Source: Cercis canadensis (Eukaryota > Streptophyta > Magnoliopsida > Fabales > Fabaceae). From it: a DNA stretch of 64,000 bases. The notes beneath the pieces were generated by a model. The model had not been told where the DNA came from, searched no databases, and saw only the letters and a program-made list of their open reading frames with translations. How positions within the stretch are numbered: the stretch's first letter is position 1; every line of letters begins with the position of its first letter. The translations under genes were made by a program, and so were the position numbers. Of this stretch, positions 24,597 through 37,924 are shown in pieces. Location of the stretch: positions 4,738 to 68,737 of the forward strand of contig QAOA01003314.1 of the NCBI GenBank assembly GCA_003255065.1, read 5' to 3'.

Positions 24597-26541
24597 CTAA
24601 ATTTGGATAGGAATAGCTCACAGAGGTTGGGCCCTATGCAATGAATTTGGATTAGTCCATATGCTTGAATCTCTTCCCATTGCCCATACATTGACTAGGA
24701 TTTGAGCATTTTTGGAGACTATGAAACTCGATATCTCTACGTTATCATTTAACTTGCGGGTCGGTGCCAATAATGGAGCTGGTGGGTGCAACCGCAAAGT
24801 TTCTTTCACTACTGCGTGTAGGAAAGGGAACTTTGCCAAGCACTTGTTGAATCTCTTTTCTTGCTTTTTTCAGTTTATCTGGATGATGTAGCAACTCTGC
24901 CATTGCCCATTCCGATGTGCTTGATGTTGTGTCTATCTCAGCAACAAATAAATCCTGGTATGATATCATGTAATATGCAAGATTAGCTTAAGCTGTAAAG
25001 AAGTAAACAAGAAAACAAGAAATTGAAATTGTAACACACGCGTAAAAAAATTTGCCCCAAAATTTAACACACACACACAGGTAATGGAAATTCCCCCAAA
25101 ATTTATGAGTATTTCCTTTTTATAAGGATTTGGTAAAACTCAACAAAATTAGAAAGCTAAGATGCTGACTGCAAATAAATATAATACATCAAGGCAGCTT
25201 AACTGTTGAATGGTTTGTAACTTTAGTTGTAGAACCAAGTCCCACATTAGTGAAAACAATGAAGGTTTAAGACTTTACAAAAGGCAAAACAAAGCTAAGA
25301 ATACTTTTAATTATACGGGCCACATAAGGCCGTGAAACTAGCCCATTTACATAGTAAATCAAAGATATTTAATTGTCTTTGATTTGATAAATATTTTAGA
25401 GTTCGGTTTTAGTAACTGGACTGGTCTGGTTCTGCTTATGGTCAATTTGACCCAATTTGGAGGGCATTTAATTAAATTTAAATGTTTCATGAAAACAAAT
25501 AATTGTATCTATTTGATTAATGAATAATTTGAATAAACAATTGTGTTTATTAATTATTAACCAATCATATTTGTTGATAAGTGCCTTTTCAAATCTATAA
25601 AAGGAAACTCATTAACATTCACATTTTCTATTGAGAGTTTTTGAGAACTTTGTTGTATCCTTGATAACTTGCTTTTTATAGAAAATTAATATTACACTCG
25701 AGACAGTGTAATTATTTACATTTCAAAACTATCTATTTATTGTTTCCAATATATGTTTTCAAACACTTTCTTCTCCAATGAGATTGAGAAATGAATCTAA
25801 TGTATCACAATACTCTTTGGTATTTGGTTTTAAAGCTCTTAAACCCATATTTTATTCTATAATACCATCAAAAATTGTAATTAACTTCCCAAAATATTTG
25901 GTCATTCTTGCACGCATGCTTTGTGGATCAACTAAACCACAAATAGGGAAAAAATCTGAAACATTATGCCTACCTGCTTCTTGCACAATACCCAATATAA
26001 CTTCCTTCAACACTTGAGACTTATCAGAAGCATAATGAGCCAAATCAATAGAGAAAAAAGTGCTTGATATGGAATTAAGCGTTGTGGTAATTAAAGGTAA
26101 CGTCACAATATCCAAAGTTTCACCTTTCTTGCAGCAATCATTCACATAATCTAGCAATTCTTGCACCTTTCTCTGACAAAGAATCTGCGTAGAGTCAAGC
26201 TGTTGAGGGGAGAACACTTTTGTAACACAAGCTCTCCTGAGGGTATTCCACTTAGCTGATGGAGGCATCCACACCACTGAAAGCTTGTGGTGTTCAAGGG
26301 TCCTAACGTTATTCGGGATTGTCGGGCTAGAAAAGGCTAGGTCATTTTTATGTAGTGCTTCTTTAGCAATTTTCGAAGAGGAAATGACTATGGTGGTTTT
26401 GTTGCGAAGCTTGAGAGTCATTATAGGTCCATAAATTTTAGAGAGATCAGTAAGTGTTTGGTGAGGATTGCTGCCAAGTCCTGGTGGGTGCTTGGTGGGT
26501 TTAGAATTTCTGCTGCCTACACATAACATTATTGCATACAC
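24597..26541 (-). pseudogene. CYP76-like cytochrome P450 pseudogene
   Basis: Exon-1-type sequence at 26541-25852 shows the CYP76 pattern: a GSNPHQTLTDLSKIYGPIM start, HHKLSVVWMPPSAKWNTLRR (C-helix WxxxR), and SSTFFSIDLAHYASDKSQ. The membrane anchor and part of the proline-rich hinge are lost. After a 0.9-kb interval, 24960-24740 holds the I-helix ([20 protein letters not shown]; the canonical AGTDTT is here AEIDTT) and, in another frame, the K-helix [13 protein letters not shown] deletion then joins PNS directly to the C-terminal AQPL/AIPIQI ending near 24597, so the PERF and heme-binding segments are gone. Intact relatives are ER-bound monooxygenases such as geraniol 8-hydroxylase or 7-ethoxycoumarin O-deethylase types. 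Confidence 0.85.
25216..25770 (+). mobile_element. Possible solo LTR or short LTR-type repeat, fossil
   Basis: The stretch inside the P450 pseudogene starts TGTAACTTTAG, carries the phrase CAAGTCCCACATTAG often seen in plant LTRs, and has a TATA-like TCTATAAAAGG at about 25596. No partner copy or target repeat could be found in the window, so the call is tentative. Confidence 0.3.
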
Positions 26542-26902
26542 ATAACATCAAGTTTTTGGCATAATCCTACCTAAAGTTGATAATTAAGATCCTCTAAAAT
26601 AAAGAGTGCACTCTAAAAAATAAAATGTATTTCAATAGTTATTAATGAAAGAACCAGAAGAGTGAGTTTTAAAAAATCTATGAATTATCATTTAGGTAGA
26701 TATACTTTAAAGAAAAATTTATGCATCTCAACTATTGATTTTCTTTTCTTTTCTTTTTTTGTTGAAAGATTTAATAATTTTTTCTAATGAATAGTCTAAG
26801 CTACAGCATCAAAGTTAAAACGTGTAAGCAAACTCCCACATATCCAATTATCTTAACAAAGATGTATGACTCGTACCAAGTGATAACTGTTAACATCAAT
26901 AA

Positions 26903-27318
26903 CTATGGTTTGATGGGAATAACTCGAAGAGGATGGGCCTTTTGTAATGTTATCTCATATCCAAGTCTTCTGGCTTTATCCCATCTGCAACCTTCCAATC
27001 ATACCGAAGGAGAAGAGAGGCCAACATAAAGGGCACTGTCCTAGAAACTAATGGAATTGCAGGACATATTCTTCTGCCTGCTCCAAAAGGAACAAGATCA
27101 TAGCCCTGCCCTTTATAATTAATTGCCCTGCCCAAAAATCTTTCAGGCACAAATGAGTTTGGGTTATCCCAAATGCTTGGATCTCGTCCCATCGTCCACA
27201 CATCAACTAGAATTTGAGAACCTTTGGGCACTGCAAACCCACTAATCTCTATGTACTCTTCTGATTTGTGGGGCACTAGCAAAGGTGCTGGTGGGTGCAA
27301 TCAAAAAGTTTCCTGAAT
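26903..27318 (-). pseudogene. C-terminal fragment of a second CYP76-like P450
   Basis: It begins at the K-helix remnant (QETF then a stop where the family has ETLR) and [15 protein letters not shown]. It continues through ILVDVWTMGRDPSIWDNPNS, the PERF motif (VPERFLG) and the heme-binding loop FGAGRRICPAIP (Cys ligand kept; the usual Gly two residues later is Ala). It ends RVIPIKP with a TAG at 26905-26903 after one frameshift near 26960. On the minus strand this tail lies upstream of the exon-1 piece at 26541, so it comes from a separate gene copy. Confidence 0.85.
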
Positions 27319-28155
27319 AAGATGAAGATAATTTTGTAGTTATTTGAATTAGCTTATAATATTAGCTTGTGACACCAAATAAACTATTTTGAGCTTATTT
27401 TCATAAAGCTAAAACATAAAGCTTATGAAATAAGTGGCTACGAAAATTGAAAACAACTTAGGCAATAAATTGTTCTTATTATATTTCTGAACAAAAATAA
27501 CCTTAATGAAATTAAGGATTCCTGAATATGCATGGCAAATAGACATGTCAGGTTAGACCTTTGGCAAGTTTATGAAGTAATAAGGAAATTTTTTATATTT
27601 TACAAAATTGAAAGCTCAAATAATTTTAAAAAGCACCCTCTAGAAAATAATACAAAAGTTTAAGTTGCAATTACTGCATTCACAAACACAAACAACATAC
27701 AAAAGTGATGAACTGATCGCCAATAGGAGACCATTAATAAAGCCATGAATGGAAATTTTAAGAGAAATTGCCAGATCATAAATGTCTCATTAGGTAATTT
27801 TTATCTGACATAAAAGATTCATTGCATGTGAGTCAATAATTAAATATAACAACAACTTATAACTAGGAAATTATAGTAATTACTACATGGCCTAGTGGAA
27901 AATATAGACATGTTCAATAAGAGTGTATCATATTAATAGTAACCGATTTGAATTTGTTATCTAATTTGAATACATAAACTAAGCTCATGTTTCATCAACA
28001 AAGTTGGAAGCATCAAATTAAGTGGTTCAAGATAGGTAAATGGTAATTTCACAAGCTGATCATAGGTTTGACTTTATGCAGATTAACTTCTAGTTAAACT
28101 TCTTTCCTGATAAGATATTTGGTTCAAACAAAGAAAGGAAAGCTATTTGATAAAG
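27319..28155. other. Intergenic stretch, no gene seen
   Basis: AT-rich sequence between the P450 remains and duplication copy B. I see no frame or repeat of note. Confidence 0.5.
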
Positions 28156-28686
28156 GGGTGCTTCTTCGTTGCCACAAGTGGCACAAATGCCCCAACTGAC
28201 ATGGACACGTGGGAATGAGTGATTGGCTTTCTAAATAGTGCATGGTGAAATGGAAATGGGAGAGTTGGTTAATATATCAATTATATATTAGCCTCTAATA
28301 GATTAGGTATTGACATATTTTCCTATAAACTAATGGTAATTACAAAATGCTGTCCCACCCATCGTTTTAAAGAAAATCAATCCAACTTGCTGAACCATTG
28401 GAGCTGGGAAGAGAAAAATCATGAAGGTTCTCGAGAGAGGGTTGAAGGTGATGTTTCGTTAATCTATTGATAACTTGTGCTGCTTCAAATGAGGAACAAA
28501 TAGTAAGCCCTCTCCTAACACTTTTATTGTATTTCTTTAATTGAAAAAAGAATAAGACATTTTAAGCAACTGGATAGGAATTTGATGAGGAATTTTTTAG
28601 CAGGGTTTTCTTCTTTCTCCATTCTATATGAGTTTAGAAAAAAGATGATGAAATAGTTGCATATTGAGCTAAGACCTGATTAAAAT

Positions 28687-30547
28687 TTATTTGAATTTGG
28701 ATTTTTGCTTATGGAATGCTTTTGAACCAGATTCGCCTTCATCTATGTCAACAAGGTCTTTGAAATCTTCACTGGGTATCATCCTGATGAGGTTCTGGGT
28801 CACGACTGGTGAGAAAGGTATTTCATAGTGAGAGTATGGTTCTAATTCCTCTTCCTTGTAGCATCTACGTTGGATGTCGTATAGTCTTAAGAGTACAATG
28901 CATATAACCAAGATAGTGGTCTTATAAGTCAAAATATAGACAATCCACTATTAGTACACGCAATGCATATAATTAACCAAGAAGGCATGGTGGACTTAAC
29001 AAGTCAAGTCAAGATATATACAATCCCCTATTCTATGTACAACAAATGAATGAGTCTTACTTCTATTAAATGTGTGTACAGAGGGTTGATATGCATTCAA
29101 TGTGTTATACTATTCTTATTTGGAGGAATTTTTTAAACCATGTGTTACATTCAACTAGATCGCAAGACTTGTGGCATATGAATTAAAATACAAGATAAAT
29201 TAATAATAAAATGTCATTTTAAGACATTTTGAGCAGTTGGATAGGAATTTGATGAGGAATTTTTTAGCAGGGGTTTTCTTCTTTCTCCATTATGTATGAG
29301 TTTAGAAAAAAAGATGATGGAATAGTTGCATATTGAGCGGAGACCTGATCAAAATTTATTTGAATTTGGATTTTTGCTTATGGAATGCTTTTGAACTAGA
29401 TTCGCCTTCATCTATGTTAACAAGGTCTTTGAAATCTTCACTGGGTATCATGGTGATGAGGTTCTGGGTCGCAACTGGTGAGAAAGTTTCTTCCGTTTTT
29501 GCTAATATGTTTGGTCCACCTACCTTTCTTAGTTTCTTGGGAGCTATTTGGTGGAAAGTGTAAAAAGGGAAAATGTGCGTTTCAATGTTTTCTAGGTTTA
29601 AGACTGAAAATTTGTAACTTTAAATGATTAAAGATTATATCAGTGTTTAAAACCACTTTGTTTACTAAGGCAATTCATATCTTCTTGTTGGTCTTTAGCT
29701 TTACTGGGTGTAATGCAATGAGAGACGATTTCTTATTATTATGCCTTAAGTGAAACTGTAGCCTAGGAGATAATTGTTCTTGCTTTCAATATCCTTGATA
29801 TCTATGGTTGAGTCATTCCAGGTATGCAATTTGTATGTGTGTAATGATGCTTCAAACAATGCTTGTACATATTCTAATGGTTTCTGGTTCCCACCGGGGA
29901 AGAACTCAACTATAGAGTATCGATTTGCATCTAGGTTTGGAAACTTGATTTTGATGTGAATACAAAGAGAATCAAAGTAAATATTCATCACTCAATGTTC
30001 TTTTCTTTGTGCTTACATAACATACGTATGTGATTAAAGCATCTTGCTGTTTCACAGGCATTGCGACAAGAGTTGAAGAAGAGAGGAACGTCTGCAATAC
30101 TCACATCAACTTCACCAATAATAACTGCGAATAAAGTTGCTATAGTTGTGTTGTTCCAGCGTAGTTTCAGAGGCTCAAATAATTTTGTATTGGATGAGTA
30201 GAACTTCTTTTTACCAAAGCTCATAAAGAAGAAAATTTGTTCTAGGATTATTTGGAGACAGAACTCTTTAACCAAAACCAAATCATATTTATTCCCGGCC
30301 CTCTCGTCAATCCAATTATATTTGTCAATCAAATTCTCTTTTTCTCATGATTTTCTTTGTTTTTGGAAACTGTTTTATTTAAGTATATAAAAATCCAGAA
30401 TCCATCAGTGTGGGTTGTACCTAACACAACATATCTCATTTGCTGCTTTGCATGCCAAACAAGATCTACTGGCTTTTCAACACAATACTTGAACAATACT
30501 ATAAGAATAGCCAAGGCATAAGGCATCTTTAACGGTTTTAAGCACAT
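28687..30547 (-). pseudogene. Unidentified gene fragments, copy B
   Basis: The same minus-strand pieces as in copy A. The downstream-most one occurs twice because of the internal duplication. The piece at 28932-28687 reads on into EELEPYSHYEIPFSPVVTQN and LVDIDEGESGSKAF, giving about 25 more residues than in copy A. The family is not recognised. It could be the remains of one multi-exon host gene lying downstream of the PBF1 copy. Confidence 0.4.
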
Positions 30548-30765
30548 GATCAGACAAATTCTTATAGACTAGGATACCATCCAATGCAAATTTTAAGAAC
30601 ATAGTCTACATACAGTATGAACTGATTATAAGTTTTTCAAATTGGTTTCACTTGAAAAGAAAATCTTCATTGTTGCCTCATGAGGAAAAAAACACACATT
30701 GGTTTCCATTCTAAGACCAAATCTTGCATCCTTAGAATCGCAGTCTGGTAACTCCGGGAGTCCAT

Positions 30766-32582
30766 TTATGCGTTGAGCATCAATCTCTCCTTAGGATGGA
30801 TTCCACTGGCGTTTAGGACAACCATTTAAACATTATATCCCTGCAAATTGTAAAACATTAATAAGTTAACTAGTGCTCATCTCCCTATGAAATGGCAGCA
30901 ATGTCCAGCACACAAACTTACAGTGTATATGTCTCTCTCAGTTGCAGATGCAAAAACAGTTTTAACTAGATCAACTGTTTCTGATTCAGAAAGTGGAGTG
31001 ACAGCATCCTGCATGTTGTCATAGGTTTAAAGCTAGTGTCAAGTACAAAGAAATTTGCACAATAAATTATTTCCAGCAATGCATCAATTTGAGTACTTTG
31101 CCTCAGCAGGTAAGAGAAGTGGGCTAGGAGATTTCAGTTGGTTATCCAGAAATGGCATGATGAGTGTGGAACCAGAACCTTGGGAGCTATACCTAACCCT
31201 CTCGTAGGAACCAACAACATCACATGTGAAGACACATCCCTTTCCTATTAGGTTGAAGAAGATATTAGCGGACGAAATATAAGCAAAAATTGAAACAATT
31301 CAAAAATTGAAACAATATTTGTTTAGAAGTCTCGACTCACCAAGTGCCTAGCAGCCAAGACCTTTTGTAAACCTCTTACATGCTTGAAAACCAGACGAGG
31401 CCATCACACATTTGTCCACTCTATAGGGTCACAATCACATGAAAGAATCAAATAAAACAAGGTCTTATTAGACACATTACTAAAACTCCTCTCTACATCG
31501 ATCAACAATATAAGCTTGCAACAAGCAACAAACAACAAAGAGTCCAAAGCTGAGTTTATTGACTCCATAATGATCTTGTAAGAAATACTATTAAAAACTC
31601 TCTCTCTCTGTATATAAAATATAAACTTGCAACAAGGAACAAATAGCTCAAAACTCTGGTTGATTGACCACATAAAGTTTACTTGGAATCCTAAAGAAAC
31701 AAAATGGAATTGACTCAAATCACTAATCAAGGATGCCAGAGACATAAAACAATTAGAAATAAGTAAAAGCAGTCATTTTTCTTGTTACCATACTAGATAA
31801 AAATTAAGGGCGTGTCTTTTGATTGAGAAACATTCTATCAGAAAAGATATTTTTTTAAGCAAATGTAGAAGCTGCAGAAGTTTCATTCCTGAGCTTCTAC
31901 AAAATCCCCAACTTTGGCTTAATAAAGTACTTTAAAAAGTTTTAAGAAGGACATCCAAACACATAAGAAGCAATTGTTTTGTGATACAATAAAAAAGGGT
32001 ATAGTTTCGGAGGTTTGAAATAATGCTTTTGTTAAACACAAAAGGGAAGAATTCCTATAGGGAGTTCCCCACCACATTCATGAAATGAACTCTATATATT
32101 TAGTAGATTGACCCAAAATTAATTTTCTACTGAATATTAATAATCAAATCAGAAATTTAAAGAGTATATCCTCAACGACTGATCAAAATTTCAGAACTGA
32201 ACTTTTTTTCCCCTATTCAAACATAATCGACTTATAGAAACAAAAATCCAAAACTACCAATCCCCATTTCATTTTCCATAAAATCATCTAGGGAAACAAT
32301 TGAATAGCTAAAAGCACAAGATGTTCCATACAGTTTGTAGACTTTGGAGTAATCCCAGGTGAGGATATTGTAACTAGTAGACATCCTCGTATCGGTTGTG
32401 ATTACACAGTAATCGGCTTCAGCAATTGCAACACAAAATCTACAAATAAATTTTAACACAAAAATAATTTCTGCCCAGTTGGCTACATGAACTGTATATC
32501 AGTAAGAGACACGGAGAGAGAGAGAGAGAAAGTACCCGCCATTGTTGTCGTATGGAAACCAATTAGCTTGATGCTTCGTCAT
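30766..32582 (-). pseudogene. PBF1: 20S proteasome beta-6 subunit pseudogene, copy B (best preserved)
   Basis: Exon 1 (32582-32536) reads MTKHQANWFPYDNNGG with a GT donor. It matches the conserved N-terminus of plant PBF1. Exon 2 (about 32442-32330) reads CVAIAEADYCVITTDTRMST and NILTWDYSKVYKL. Further exons on the minus strand carry ASSGFQA (about 31400), KGCVFTCD and the SQGSGSTLIMPF region (about 31250-31080), and TPLSESE to ERDIYT with the Arg codon kept (about 31010-30935). The last exon near 30840-30766 has stops. The segment around MSCPAMAQLLSNTLYFKRFF is mostly missing and exon 3 is frame-shifted. It is therefore a broken gene copy that still has introns: a duplicated gene, not a reverse-transcribed one. 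Confidence 0.88.
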
Positions 32583-33836
32583 GGTTGATGAACCTGAGAC
32601 CAGTGAGACAAAGAAGAACTAGGGCGTGAAATTGAGCCTGGTACATGAGGCGTCCACAATGACGAGCGAGTTTTGAGCTGGAACTCACCTATCCTACTAA
32701 GCGATTTGCTACGATCGGTCTGAGCTTAAGGCCTTTGTATTGGGGTGACTTAGCAGAGCCCCTAGGGGATGGGACTGAAGAAATCGAAGAGCCTAGGAGA
32801 GAAAGCAATCGAAGGAAGACAAGAAGAGCGAGAATTGTTATAATTACCATTGTGCCGTTAATAAAAACAAGTGTTCTCCGCGCTATTTTGGAAACAAAAA
32901 CATTACATGTTGGACACTAAGCAGTTAGACGAGTAAAATCATCAATCATTCTCTAGGAATTCAATTGTCTAATACCATACATAACAACCCAATGGTATCA
33001 CTCCTTGAAAAAGACATGGCTCAAATGATTGAAATTATGAAATTAGAGTTAAACTTTACATTTTTTCTTTAAAAAAATGAGAATTAAAAATAAATCTTGC
33101 AGCAATAATCCAATAACTTCAACAAAAATAAGAAATCAAAAAGAAATGTGCTAAGGATAATAGTAGGGAGCAACATAAATAAGAAATAAAAAAGAAATGT
33201 GCTAAGGATAATAGTAGGGAGCTACGCCTTTAAGAAAACTCATTTTTGCCTCTTCTTTGGTTGTTATCTTGGCCAAACTAAATAAATCATTCATGTTTTC
33301 TCATGTCAAAGTCTCCAGCAGATAATATTTTCATATAAATTAATGGTCTTACGACCTTATCTAAATGTAAATCTCATCATTCCAAACTTTCAACTATTTT
33401 TATAGTCCATGAATCAAAACTTTCCCTTGAGTCAAATCATATTCATAATTTCTCTATATTGGATTTGAATCTCAACCAAAATTATACCTATAACTTCAAA
33501 ACACCAACAATATCATCATGGAAGATAGAAAGGCAAATGTATTTATTTAACCATTTGGTAAATTCTCTCATCAAGTTAACATAAACCACATATATGAGAT
33601 CAAATCCTACATCAACAATGTTTATAAGAAATAAATAGAGGTGACCAACTCATGCAGATAGGCCATTACAGGACAATCTCCAAAAATTAGAAAAAAAATT
33701 AAAGGACAAAATATATATTTTCTTTTCCTTTTGTGTGATGAAGTATAGGAGTGATTAGATTTCAGAGTTAGAGAAAAAGGAAAAACATATGCTTAAAATT
33801 AAATGCAACATAAAACTATCACGAGGGCTATGTAGG

Positions 33837-34031
33837 CTATTTAATCAAATTCATGATAGATCCAATGAATATAAAAATCAAGAATCCATCAGTATGGGTT
33901 GTACTTAACACAACAGATCTCATTTGTTGCTTTGCATGCCAAACAATATCTACTGGCTTTTCAACACAATACTTGAACAATACTATAAGAATAGCCAAGG
34001 CATAAGGCATCTTTAACGGTTTTAAGCACAT
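33837..34031 (-). pseudogene. Unidentified gene fragment, copy C (joined to the end of copy B)
   Basis: It carries only the PYALAILIVLFKYCVEKPVD piece. The frame runs across the B/C junction at 33866, so its C-terminal residues come from unrelated sequence. Confidence 0.35.
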
Positions 34032-34206
34032 GTTTGGACAAATTCTTATAGACTAGGATACCATCCAATGCAAATTTTAAGAACATAGTCTACAAATAGT
34101 ATGAACTGATTATGAGTTCTTCAAATTGGTTTCACTTGAAAAGAAAATCTTCATTGTTGCCTCATGAGGAAAAAAACACACATCGGTTCCATTCTAAGAG
34201 CAAATC

Positions 34207-34890
34207 TTACATCCTCAGAATTGCAGTCTGGTAACTTCGGGAGTCCATTTCTTCATAGAGCATCAATCTCTCCTTAGGATGGATTCCACTGGCGTTTAGG
34301 ACAACTATTTCAACCTTATCTCCCTGCAAATTGTAAAACATTAATAAGTTAACTAGTGCTCATCTCCCTATGAAATGGCAGCAATGTCCAGCACACAAAC
34401 TTACAGTGTATATGTCTCACTCAGTTGTAGATGCAAAAACAGTTTTAACTAGATCAACTGCTTCTGATTCAGAAAGTGGAGTGACAGCATGCTGCATGTT
34501 GTCATAGGTTCAAAGCTAGTGTCAAGTACAAAGAAATTTGCACAATAAATTATTTCCAGCAATGCATCAATTTGAGTACTTCGCCTGGGCAGGTAAGAGA
34601 AGTGGGCTAGGGGATTTCAGTTGGTTTTCCAGAAATGGCATGATGAGTGTGGAACCAGAACCTTGGGAGCTATACCCAACCCTCTCGTAGGAACCAACAG
34701 CATCACATGTGAAGACACATCCCTTTCCTATTAGGTTGAAGAAGATATTAGTGGACGAAATATAAGCAAAAATTGAAACAATATTTGTTTAGAAGTCTCG
34801 ACTCACCAAGTGCCTAGCAACCAAGACCTTTTGTAAGGCTCTTACATTAGCTTGAAAACCAGATGAGGCCATCACACATTTGTCCGCTCT
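34207..34890 (-). pseudogene. PBF1: 20S proteasome beta-6 subunit pseudogene, copy C
   Basis: The same exons and defects as copy A: exons 1 and 2 missing, an in-frame TGA before DIYT, and the same last exon ending at 34207. The shared damage shows that A and C descend from one already broken copy. Confidence 0.85.
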
Positions 34891-36004
34891 ATGGGGTCAC
34901 AATCACATGAAAGAATCAAATAAAACAAGGTCTTATTAGACACATTACTAAAACTCCTCTCTACATCGATCAACAATATAAGCTTGCAACAAGCAACAAG
35001 CAACAAACAACAAAGTCCAAAGCTGAGTTTATTGACTCCATAATGGTCTTGTAAGAAATACTATTAAAAACTCTCTATCTCTGTATATAAAATATAAACT
35101 TGCAACAAGGAACAAATAGCTCAAAACTCTGGTTGATTGACCACATAAAGTTTACTTGGAATCCTAAAGAAACAAAACGGAATTGACTAAAATCACTAAT
35201 CAAGGATGCCAGAGACATAAAACAATTAGAAATAAGTAAAAGCAGTCATTTTTCTTGTTACCATACTATATAAAAATTAAGGGAGTGTCTTTTGATTGAG
35301 AAACATTCTATCAGAAAAGATACTTTTTTAAGCAAATGTAGAAGCTGCAGAAGTTTCATTCCTGAGTTTCTACAAAATCCCCAACTTTGGCTTAATAAAG
35401 TACTTTAAAAAGTTTTAAGAAGGACATCCAAACACATAAGAAGCAATTGTTTTGTGATACAATAAAAAGGGTATAGTTTCGGAGGTTTGAAATAATGCTT
35501 TTGTTAAACACAAAAGGGAGGAATTCCTATAGGGAGTTCCCCGCCACATTCTTGAAATGAACTCTATATATTTAGTAGATTGACCCAAAATTAATTTTCA
35601 ATTGAATATTAATAATCAAATCAGAAATTTAAAGAGTATATCCTCAGCGACTGATCAAAATTTCAGAACTGAACTTTATTTAAAAATGAGCCTAGAACAC
35701 GAGGAGTCCACAACGATGAGCGAGTCTCGAGCTGGAACTCACCGATCCTGCTAAGCGATTTGCTGCGATCGGTCTGAGCTTAAGGCCTCTGTATTGGGGT
35801 GACTTAGCAGAGCCCCTAGGGGATGGGATTGAAGAAATCAAAGAGCCAGTGGTGGGAGAGAAAGCAATCGAAGGAAGACAAGAAGAGCTAGAATTGTTTT
35901 AATTACCATTGTGCCATTAAAAAAACAAGTGTACTCCGTGCTATTTTGGAAACAAAAACATTACTCGTTGGGCCAATTTTTTTTTTTTTTTTTTGTATAA
36001 AGTC

Positions 36005-36039
36005 GGGCGTCACAACACCGTTTGGGTGTAACGACGCCT
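36005..36039. repeat. GC-rich hairpin, copy C
   Basis: Same hairpin as at 21914-21948, with one change in the left arm (GGGCGTCA). Confidence 0.65.
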
Positions 36040-37222
36040 AGCAGTTCAAATATTTTTCATGTAATTACATTAAAGTCAAAAAGTATGATGTTATTATAAA
36101 TTATGCCATGTACTTTGATTAGTTACAATGAGATGTCCCACAATTCATTTAACACACAAAATGAAATAGACAAGTGCGTGATATAGTGGGCACTGAGCAG
36201 TTAGACGAGCAAAATCATCTATCCATTTCTAAGAATTCAATTGTCTAATACCCTACATAACAACCCAATGGTATCACTCCTTGGAAAAGACATGGCTCAA
36301 ATGATTAGAATTATGATATTAGAGTTAAACTTGACATTTTTTTCTCAAAAAGGTGAGAATTAAAAATAAATCTTGCAGCAATAATCCAATAACTTCAACA
36401 GAAATAAGAAATCAAAAAGAAATGTGCTAAGGATAATAGTAGGGAGCTAAGCCTTTAAGAAAACTCATTTTTGCCTCTTCTTTGGTTGTTATCTTGGCCA
36501 AACTAAACAAATCATTCATGTTTTCTCATGTCAAAGTCTCCCGCAAACAATATTTTAATATAAATTAATGGTCTTACAACCTTATTAAATGTAAACCTCA
36601 TCATTCTAAACTTTCAACTATTTTTATAGTCCATGAATCAAAACTTATCTTTGAGTCAAATCATATTCATAGCTTCTCTATATTGGATTTGTATCTCACA
36701 ACCAAAATTCTACTTGTAACTTCAAAATACTAACAATAGCATCATGGAAGATAGAAAGACAAATGTATTTATTTAACCATTTTGTAAATTCTCTCACCAA
36801 GTTAACATAGACCACAGATATAGGATCAAATTCTACATCAACAATGTTTATAAGAAATAAATAGAGGTGACCAACTCATGCAGATAGGCCATTATAGGAC
36901 AATTTCCAAAAATTAAAAAAAGATGAAAGGACAAAATATATATTTTCTTTTCCTTTTGCGTAATAAAGTATAGAAGTGATTAGATTTCAGAGTCAGAGCA
37001 AAAGGAAGAACATATGCTTAAACTTACATGCAACATAAACTGAAGGATTTGAAAGTAAAGGCAAGGACAAAACTACCATGAGGGCTATGTAGGTTATTTA
37101 ATTAAATTTATGATAGATCCAATGAGACTTGGCATCTTAAGAGTCAATCAGTGAGCTTAGGAATTTCAGAGTGAGTTTGAAAAAAAGAAGCAGAAGATTT
37201 AGGGAAGGGATGAAGGAGGCTT

Positions 37223-37264
37223 NNNNNNNNNNNNNNNNNNNNNNNNNNNNNNNNNNNNNNNNNN
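37223..37264. other. Assembly gap (42 N)
   Basis: A run of N. By comparison with copy A (about 23123-23170) the hidden bases should hold a short unremarkable stretch ending in an A run. Confidence 1.
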
Positions 37265-37924
37265 AAAAAAAAAAAAGTGACAACTTATGAATAACACTAA
37301 TTTGTAGGGGTCAAAACAAAATTTATTCAAATAACAAGGTACAAACTCAATTATCATAAAAACTACTTATCCCCTTCCATACAACCTCCATGTGTCTATT
37401 GTTTATTAGACATGTACTATTTTGACAGGTAGGGTATTTGTGCCACTTGTGGCAAATAAGTCGGATCCACGTAAAATACCCCAATAAAGAAAGAAGAGGG
37501 CGTTGTCTGATGTAGTTGAAGACTGTCCCCAGACTAGACGACTCTTAGTCCCCGGATGCATGTGAATCACTCTCAAATAGCATTTTGATTTTTACTTTTT
37601 TTTTTTGTATTTTTAATTAACCGTTTTTAACTTTAAAAAAAATATTTAATTCAAAAAATAGTTAAATAATTATCAGACAGATATAGAACCTTATAGAGTT
37701 GAATTTGGGCCTAAAAAATTAGATCAGATTAAAAATTGAGCTTTTTAACTAGGTTTGATACGACAATACTACTCTCAAGTCTCATCTCGTGCCCTTTAAA
37801 AAGTTTTAGATATAATTAATTTATAATTGAAAAATAAATATATTTATCAGTACCATGATCTGTTTCTTCTTCTTCTGAAGACAGATCACAAGTATTCATT
37901 ACTTTGATAATGAACAAGTATACA

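Larger units (their letters stand above)
28156..33866. repeat. Segmental duplication, copy B
   Basis: Copy B corresponds to copy A from its left end to about A position 23033. It contains an internal duplication (28551-28815 resembles 29221-29478, with some 400 foreign bases between). It uniquely keeps the stretch at 32205-32630 with PBF1 exons 1 and 2. It lacks the 200 bases with the GC-rich hairpin. It ends abruptly at 33866, joined to copy C. Confidence 0.9.
33867..37602. repeat. Segmental duplication, copy C
   Basis: Nearly identical to copy A 19772-23502 (offset about 14,096), including the hairpin block and the exon-1/2 deletion. Its left end lies directly against copy B. It contains a 42-base N gap (37223-37264). 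Beyond 37602 the sequence continues where copy A stops at its gap. Confidence 0.9.

Noticed and set aside
32735-32920. Plus-strand frame in the leader region of PBF1 copy B
   Set aside because: It is the reverse side of a probable leader exon, and copies A and C do not keep the same frame.
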